Assembly (NCBI GenBank): GCA_023423065.1
Contig: JAFAGC010000074.1
Coordinates: forward strand, 1 to 10,409
Direction: 5' to 3'
DNA length: 10,409 nt
Source: Pseudomonadota bacterium
GTDB lineage: Bacteria > Pseudomonadota > Gammaproteobacteria > Steroidobacterales > Steroidobacteraceae
This document shows, one piece after another, positions 6,257 to 10,409 of the stretch (its first letter is position 1; the number at the start of each line of letters is the position of its first letter). The position numbers and the translations under genes were made by a program. Below the pieces are notes generated by a model. The model made no database searches and was not told where the DNA came from. It was given only the letters and a program-made list of their open reading frames with translations.

Positions 6257-7864
6257 TCAGGCGGAGCGACCCAGCAACAGGTCGACCGCCTTTTCCGCAA
6301 TCATGATGGTCGGCGCGTTGGTGTTCCCGCCGACGATGGCCGGCATTATCGACGCATCGGCGATCCGCAATCCCGACAACCCGCGAACTCGCAACTGACC
6401 ATCCACCACCGCCATCGAATCCGTGCCCATGGCGCAGGTGCTGGTCGGATGCATGGCCGTGCGCACGTTGGCCCGCACCCAGGCTTCGATGGCCGCGTCG
6501 CCCGCAACGCTCGGCCCCGGCTTGAGCTCCGCGGACACGAGGCCCGAGGCCGGCGCCGTGGCGAAGAACTGCCGGACGAACCTGACGATGGCCCGCAATC
6601 CCTCGCGGTCGGCCTCGGCCGCGAGCAGGTTCAACTGGATCCTCGGCTTGTCGCGCGGATGGGCGGAACGCAGCGACACCTTGCCGCGGCTCTCCGGATG
6701 CAGCAGCACGCAGGCCATCGACAGCTGGTGGCCCACGCCGGCGCGCCATCCCGGGAACCACGGTCGCGCGAACATCGAAACGGGGCTCACCAGCATCTGC
6801 AGGTCCGGCCGGTCGAGTCCCGGCCGCGTCCTCACCAGTCCCTGCGCCGAGATCGGCGCGCGCGCGATGATCCCACTGCGGAACAACTTCCATTGCAGCA
6901 CCGACAACGCCAGCCGGTCGAGCCGCAGCCGGCTGTCGAAACAGAATTTTCCTGAGGCACTGAATTCGACGCCCACCGACTGGTGGTCCTGCAGGTTCGC
7001 GCCGACGCCCGGCAGCGCGTGTCGCACCGGGATGCCGTGAGGTTCGAGATCCTCGGGCGCGCCGATGCCCGACAGCTGCAGGAGCTGGGGCGAACCGAAC
7101 GCGCCGGCGGACAGGATCACCTCGCGCTCGCAGCGCAGGTCCGCGACCCGCCCCAGCGATTCCGCGCGCACGCCCACGCAGCGTCCGTTCTCGAGCAGCA
7201 GCGAGCACACGCGCGTGTTGATGCGCACCTCGAGATTCGGTCGCGACATCGCGGGCCGCAGGAACCTCGCCACCGTGCTCGCGCGTTCGCCCTGGTGGTA
7301 GTTGAGATCGGGAACGGTGAAACCTTCGACGTCCTCGGCGTGGAAATCCTCGAGGTGCTTGAAGCCGAGCGCCTCGGCGGTTTCGATGATGCGCGGAAAG
7401 ATGTGGTCGTCCGTTTCGTGGCGCGACGTGGTGAGCGGCCCGCGGCCGCCGTGAAACCGCGACTCGCCGCGCCAGTTGCTCTCCGAGCGCCGGAAATACG
7501 GCAGCACGCCTTCGTAGTCCCAGCCGGGCAATCCCCGCTTCGCCCAGTCGTCGTAGTCGGCCGGGCAGCCGCGCATGTACATCAATCCGTTCACGGAGTT
7601 CGATCCGCCGAGCACCTTGCCGCGCGGCGCGGGCACCTTGCGGTTGTCGGCGTGCGGTTCGGGCTCGGTCTCGAAGCCCCAGGAAGTTCGCGGATCGAGG
7701 AACGCATCGCGCCAGGCGAGCGGCATCGCGATCCTGAAGAACTTGCGCTCGTCGTCACCCGCTTCGAGCAGCAGGACGTTGATCGAGGGATCTTCGCTGA
7801 GGCGCGCCGCGATCACGCAACCCGCGGACCCGCCACCCACGACGATGTGGTCGATGCGATCCAT
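6257..7864 (-). CDS. GMC-family FAD oxidoreductase (choline dehydrogenase-like), second in operon
   Basis: 535-residue flavoenzyme that oxidises a primary or secondary alcohol to the carbonyl; likely cytoplasmic or membrane-peripheral, as no signal peptide is seen. The N-terminal Rossmann motif is GGGSAGCVIAARLSEDP, with the glycines of GxGxxG at 10, 12 and 15 and the ribose-binding Glu34 in LLLEAG. GMC signature 1 is GKVLGGSNSVNGLMYMRG at 82-99. Signature 2 is in SAGAFGSPQLLQLSG. The C-terminal catalytic pair is complete: His472 in MHPTSTCAMG and Asn516 in GGNTNAPTIMI, with the 44-residue spacing seen in choline oxidase. The ATG at 7864 is placed directly before the FAD motif, 11 bp after the DUF3237 stop; its ribosome site is weak (GGGG abutting the ATG), which suggests coupling. 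The frame is open for 249 more codons upstream, but those overlap the DUF3237 gene in another frame. It resembles the other GMC enzyme in the cluster. The substrate is not identified. Confidence 0.93.
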   Translation of the reverse strand: MDRIDHIVVGGGSAGCVIAARLSEDPSINVLLLEAGDDERKFFRIAMPLAWRDAFLDPRTSWGFETEPEPHADNRKVPAPRGKVLGGSNSVNGLMYMRGCPADYDDWAKRGLPGWDYEGVLPYFRRSESNWRGESRFHGGRGPLTTSRHETDDHIFPRIIETAEALGFKHLEDFHAEDVEGFTVPDLNYHQGERASTVARFLRPAMSRPNLEVRINTRVCSLLLENGRCVGVRAESLGRVADLRCEREVILSAGAFGSPQLLQLSGIGAPEDLEPHGIPVRHALPGVGANLQDHQSVGVEFSASGKFCFDSRLRLDRLALSVLQWKLFRSGIIARAPISAQGLVRTRPGLDRPDLQMLVSPVSMFARPWFPGWRAGVGHQLSMACVLLHPESRGKVSLRSAHPRDKPRIQLNLLAAEADREGLRAIVRFVRQFFATAPASGLVSAELKPGPSVAGDAAIEAWVRANVRTAMHPTSTCAMGTDSMAVVDGQLRVRGLSGLRIADASIMPAIVGGNTNAPTIMIAEKAVDLLLGRSA

Positions 7865-7875
7865 CCCCGTACGGC

Positions 7876-8352
7876 TCACTCCACGGTGTAGTAACGGAAG
7901 ATGGTGTGGTCGGGATCGTCGTGGCGAACACCGCCCCCGACGACCACGGTGCGATTGAGCCAATCGTATTTGCCGGCCGGCGCCTTGAAATACGGCGTGC
8001 AGCGGAAATACGCCGGGCCCGGCGCGTCCTTCTGCGTGTTGTAGATGTATCCGCGGTTGTGGATGTAGATAGGCGTGCCGTCGTCGGCCTCGATGATGTA
8101 GTGCGCGTTCGCCTCCACCACGCCATCCATCCGCACGGTGCCGTAATCCGCGCCGCTGTATTCGAGGAGTTTTCCGTTCAGTCTGGGACCGCGCACGAGG
8201 CCGTCCTTGAACGCCACGTATCCCTGCCGCGCGCCGCCCGATACCGGTCCGAACACCATCCGCTTGTGGAAATTCATGCGCACGTCGAACGCATGTACGA
8301 GCTTCACGTCGAAGTTCGCGAGCGTCGCGGGCTGGGGTGTCTCGAGAGTCAT
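7876..8352 (-). CDS. DUF3237 (UPF0311) family protein
   Basis: 158-residue protein of the DUF3237 family, recognisable from LNGKLLEYSGADYGTVRMDG, the run HYIIEADDGTPIYIHNRGYI, YFRCTPYFKAP and KYDWLNRTVVVGGG, ending in IFRYYTVE. No signal peptide or membrane segment is seen, so it should be cytoplasmic. Its size is normal for the family, whose members are small, mostly beta proteins. Most have no assigned function. As I recall, the Sphingobium proteins PhcF and PhcG, reported as decarboxylases in dehydrodiconiferyl alcohol breakdown, carry this domain, so an enzymatic role (decarboxylase or lyase) is plausible here but unproven. The ATG at 8352 overlaps the TGA of the preceding GMC gene (ATGA), and GGAG (8358-8361) lies 5 nt upstream. 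Sitting between two GMC genes and coupled to the first, it probably acts on an intermediate made by one of them, or assists them. Confidence 0.88.
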   Translation of the reverse strand: MTLETPQPATLANFDVKLVHAFDVRMNFHKRMVFGPVSGGARQGYVAFKDGLVRGPRLNGKLLEYSGADYGTVRMDGVVEANAHYIIEADDGTPIYIHNRGYIYNTQKDAPGPAYFRCTPYFKAPAGKYDWLNRTVVVGGGVRHDDPDHTIFRYYTVE

Positions 8353-9974
8353 TGGAGCTCCAGCTGCGGCGCAAGTGTCCTGCCGCGAATGAGATCGGCG
8401 GCGCGTTCGGCCACCATGAGAACCGCGCCGTAGGTATTGCCGCCCGGCACGGTGGGCATGATCGACGCATCCGCGACCCGCAGCCCATCGACGCCGCGGA
8501 CGCGAAGCTGCTCGTCGACCACGCGCCCGGGGCCGGCCGCCATCGAACACGTACCGACGGGATGCTGCGTGATCCCCGCGGTCTTGCGGATGTAATCGTC
8601 GAGCCCGGCATCGCTTTGCACGTCGACGCCGGGCGCCACCTCCGAGGCGATCAGCTCGGATTGCGGCGGCGTCGCGTAGATGCGCCGCGCCGTGCGCAGG
8701 CCGCGGCGCAGCGTGACCAGGTCCTCGGGCGCGGAGAGCAGGTTGTACTCGATGCGCGGCTTCGCGAGCGGATCGGCCGAGCGCAGCGTGACGCGGCCGC
8801 GGGACTTCGGGTGCAGGACGACCGCGTCGCTCGTGATCAGGTGCGCCTGCTTGCGGCTCAGCAAAGGCCACCAGATCTTGGCGTCCATGCGCACCGGGTT
8901 GCACATGAGCTGGATGTCGGGCCGCGCGAGCGCTGGATCCGTCCGCACGACGACGTTGCAGCTGCTGATCTGCGTCGCGAATACGCCCTTGCCGAAGAGC
9001 ATCCAGCGCAGCAGTGATATCGCGGCGCGATCCGCGCGCAGCTCGCGCAGGAACGACACCGGCTCGCGCGTCGCGAACTGCAATCCCGCGCGCAGGTGTT
9101 CGGAAAGATTGCGCCCCACGCCGGGCAGGTCCGCCTGCACGCGGATGCCGTGCGCGCGCAGCTCTTCGGCCGGTCCGAATCCCGACAGCAACAACAATTG
9201 CGCGGAATTGAACGTGCCGCCGCTCAGGATGACCTCGCGTTCGGCAAACACCTGCCGCTTCTCGTTGCCCCGCAGGATCTCGACGCCCACGGCGCGCCGG
9301 TTGGCCAGCAGCACGCGCGTGGTGAGCGCGCCCTGCACCACTTCCAGGTTCGGCCGATGACTCACGGGATGCAGATAGGCCCGCGCGGCGTTGGCGCGAC
9401 GGCCGCGCCCATCCACCGTGATCTCGCCGCGCGCGAAGCCCTCCTCGAGGCGGCCGTGCAGGTCGTCGCTGGTCCAGAATCCCGCCGGCGCCGCGGCGCG
9501 CATCAGCGGCTCGTGCAGTAGTCTGGCCGTGTCGATCGGCGCGACGGGCATGGGCCCCTCGGCGCCGTGGTATGGCACCGCACCCCGCCAGCTCGATTCG
9601 AGCTTCTTGAAATACGGCAACACGTCGGCGTAGCCCCACCCCGTGGCGCCGAGATCGCGCCAGCCGTCGAAGTCGCTCGAATGGCCGCGCATGAAGAACA
9701 TGCCGTTGATCGACGAGGAGCCGCCGAGCACGCGGCCGCGCGTCGCCGGGATCACGCGGCCGTCGAGATTGGGCTCCGGCTCGCTCATGAAGCCCCAGGT
9801 GATCGTGGGATCGCGGAATGCGCGCAGGAAGCCGAGCGGCATGCGGATCAGTAAACGATCGTCGCTGCCGCCCGCCTCCACCAGCAGCACGCGGGTCTGC
9901 GGATCCTCGGACAGCCGGTTCGCGAGCACGCAGCCGGCGGCCCCCGCGCCGACGATGATGTAGTCGTACCTCAC
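8349..9974 (-). CDS. GMC-family FAD oxidoreductase with Tyr in place of the catalytic Asn, first in operon
   Basis: 541-residue GMC alcohol oxidoreductase without a signal peptide. Residues 4-25 carry the FAD motif DYIIVGAGAAGCVLANRLSE (GxGxxG glycines at 9, 11 and 14), followed by Glu33 in LLVEAGG. Signature 1 is GRVLGGSSSINGMFFMRG at 80-97. Signature 2 is GGTFNSAQLLLLSG at 252-265. The catalytic His471 is present in QHPVGTCSMA. At the position 44 residues later, normally Asn or His, the protein has Tyr515 (GGNTYGAVLM); the codon TAC is unambiguous in the sequence. The start is a GTG at 9974, 5 bp past the aldehyde dehydrogenase stop. No other ATG, GTG or TTG close upstream in frame would fit, and the next Met lies beyond the FAD motif. 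The ribosome site is poor (TAGGCGA region). The gene is clearly related to the second GMC enzyme, possibly by an old duplication. It may act on a different substrate, or be altered in mechanism. Confidence 0.92.
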   Translation of the reverse strand: MRYDYIIVGAGAAGCVLANRLSEDPQTRVLLVEAGGSDDRLLIRMPLGFLRAFRDPTITWGFMSEPEPNLDGRVIPATRGRVLGGSSSINGMFFMRGHSSDFDGWRDLGATGWGYADVLPYFKKLESSWRGAVPYHGAEGPMPVAPIDTARLLHEPLMRAAAPAGFWTSDDLHGRLEEGFARGEITVDGRGRRANAARAYLHPVSHRPNLEVVQGALTTRVLLANRRAVGVEILRGNEKRQVFAEREVILSGGTFNSAQLLLLSGFGPAEELRAHGIRVQADLPGVGRNLSEHLRAGLQFATREPVSFLRELRADRAAISLLRWMLFGKGVFATQISSCNVVVRTDPALARPDIQLMCNPVRMDAKIWWPLLSRKQAHLITSDAVVLHPKSRGRVTLRSADPLAKPRIEYNLLSAPEDLVTLRRGLRTARRIYATPPQSELIASEVAPGVDVQSDAGLDDYIRKTAGITQHPVGTCSMAAGPGRVVDEQLRVRGVDGLRVADASIMPTVPGGNTYGAVLMVAERAADLIRGRTLAPQLELQ

Positions 9975-9979
9975 GTCGC

Positions 9980-10409
9980 CTACAGCCCCACCGTGACCGA
10001 CTTCACTTCCGTGTAGATCTCGGTTCCCTCGCGGCCGTTTTCGCGGCCCCAGCCGGATTGTTTGTAGCCGCCGAGCGGCATCGCCGGATCGACGGTGCCC
10101 GCGGTGTTGATGCGCACCGAACCCGCGCGGATCTTCTTCGCGAGCTTGTGCGCGGTCGAGATGTCGCGCGTCCAGATGCTGGCCGCGAGGCCGTAATCCG
10201 TGTCGTTCGCGAGGCGCGCGATCGCGTCGAGGTCCGTGTCCGCGAACTTCATCGCGCACAACACGGGGCCGAAGATCTCCTCGCGTACGACCTTCATGTC
10301 GCGGGTGGTGTCGGTGAGCACGGTGGGCTCGACGAAGTAACCGGCGCGCCAAGGCGCGCCCCCGCCCCGGACGACCGTCGCGCCCACGCTCCTGCCCGCC
10401 ACGATGTAA
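9980..10409 (-). CDS. Aldehyde dehydrogenase, C-terminal 142 residues (5' part beyond the right edge)
   Basis: C-terminal part of an NAD(P)-dependent aldehyde dehydrogenase of about 480-500 residues, which oxidises an aldehyde to the carboxylate in the cytoplasm. The frame is open through the right edge. Visible parts are YIVAGRSVGATVVRGG, GYFVEPTVLTD, and the EEIFGPVL motif whose Glu binds the nicotinamide ribose. NDTDYGLAASIWTRD follows, then RAGSVRINTAGTVDPAMPLGG, then KQSGWGRENGREGTEIYTEV near the oligomerisation tail. The catalytic Cys and general-base Glu lie outside the window, so activity cannot be judged. A GTG at 10402 could be mistaken for a start, but the upstream codons continue the family pattern, so the gene is cut by the window rather than short. 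It ends with TAG 5 bp before the first GMC gene. With the GMC enzymes it completes an alcohol to aldehyde to acid sequence. Betaine-aldehyde or phenylacetaldehyde-type subfamilies cannot be told apart from this fragment. Confidence 0.93.
   Translation of the reverse strand, partial: YIVAGRSVGATVVRGGGAPWRAGYFVEPTVLTDTTRDMKVVREEIFGPVLCAMKFADTDLDAIARLANDTDYGLAASIWTRDISTAHKLAKKIRAGSVRINTAGTVDPAMPLGGYKQSGWGRENGREGTEIYTEVKSVTVGL

Noticed and set aside
5085..7208. Long minus-strand open frame of 707 codons spanning the MFS and second GMC genes
   Set aside because: Its translation is Arg/Ala/Gly-rich with no domain and runs in another frame over two genes with clear family motifs; a by-product of high GC.
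7865..8611. 249-codon N-terminal extension of the second GMC protein
   Set aside because: It overlaps the DUF3237 gene in another frame and the FAD-binding motif starts right after the ATG at 7864, as in all family members.
8353..9639. Long upstream extension of the DUF3237 frame
   Set aside because: Low-complexity Arg/Ala-rich translation lying over the first GMC gene; the DUF3237 homology begins at the ATG at 8352 with a ribosome site.
9975..10352. Upstream extension of the first GMC frame into the aldehyde dehydrogenase gene
   Set aside because: The extension is a shadow of the dehydrogenase frame; the GTG at 9974 immediately precedes the FAD motif.

Overview
The window is a compact, high-GC bacterial segment in which every gene I can support lies on the minus strand, so transcription runs from right to left. 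The GC-rich codon use, the signal-peptide-bearing outer-membrane barrel protein, and the mix of acetoacetyl-CoA synthetase, GMC oxidoreductases and xylulokinase point to a Gram-negative proteobacterium. A Xanthomonadales/Steroidobacter-like gammaproteobacterium is my best guess, with low confidence; no rRNA or other taxonomic marker is present.

The right two thirds (2985-10409) look like one operon. In transcription order it holds the C-terminal part of an NAD(P)-dependent aldehyde dehydrogenase (cut by the window edge), a first GMC-family FAD oxidoreductase, a DUF3237 protein, a second GMC oxidoreductase, an MFS transporter and an acetoacetyl-CoA synthetase-type ligase. Junctions are 5 bp, a 4-bp ATGA overlap, 11 bp, 9 bp and another 4-bp ATGA overlap, so co-transcription and translational coupling are very likely. 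The order of activities suggests an uptake and oxidation route: an imported hydroxylated compound is oxidised from alcohol to aldehyde to acid, and an acid is activated with CoA. The substrate is not evident. The DUF3237 gene between two GMC genes is the most intriguing part, because, as I recall, DUF3237 proteins and GMC enzymes work in the same pathway for the lignin dimer dehydrodiconiferyl alcohol in Sphingobium.

The left third holds three more loosely spaced genes: a small outer-membrane beta-barrel protein with a clear signal peptide (2221-2901), an aldo/keto reductase (1039-2079) and the N-terminal 290 codons of a xylulokinase (2-871, cut by the left edge). The gaps contain inverted repeats. 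The best is a perfect 12-bp stem with a 4-nt loop just after the barrel-protein stop. A short sequence just upstream of xylB resembles the Xanthomonas xyl-box.

No tRNA, rRNA, CRISPR array, insertion sequence or phage gene was seen. No stretch longer than 300 bp is without a gene. The largest gap is 167 bp (872-1038).
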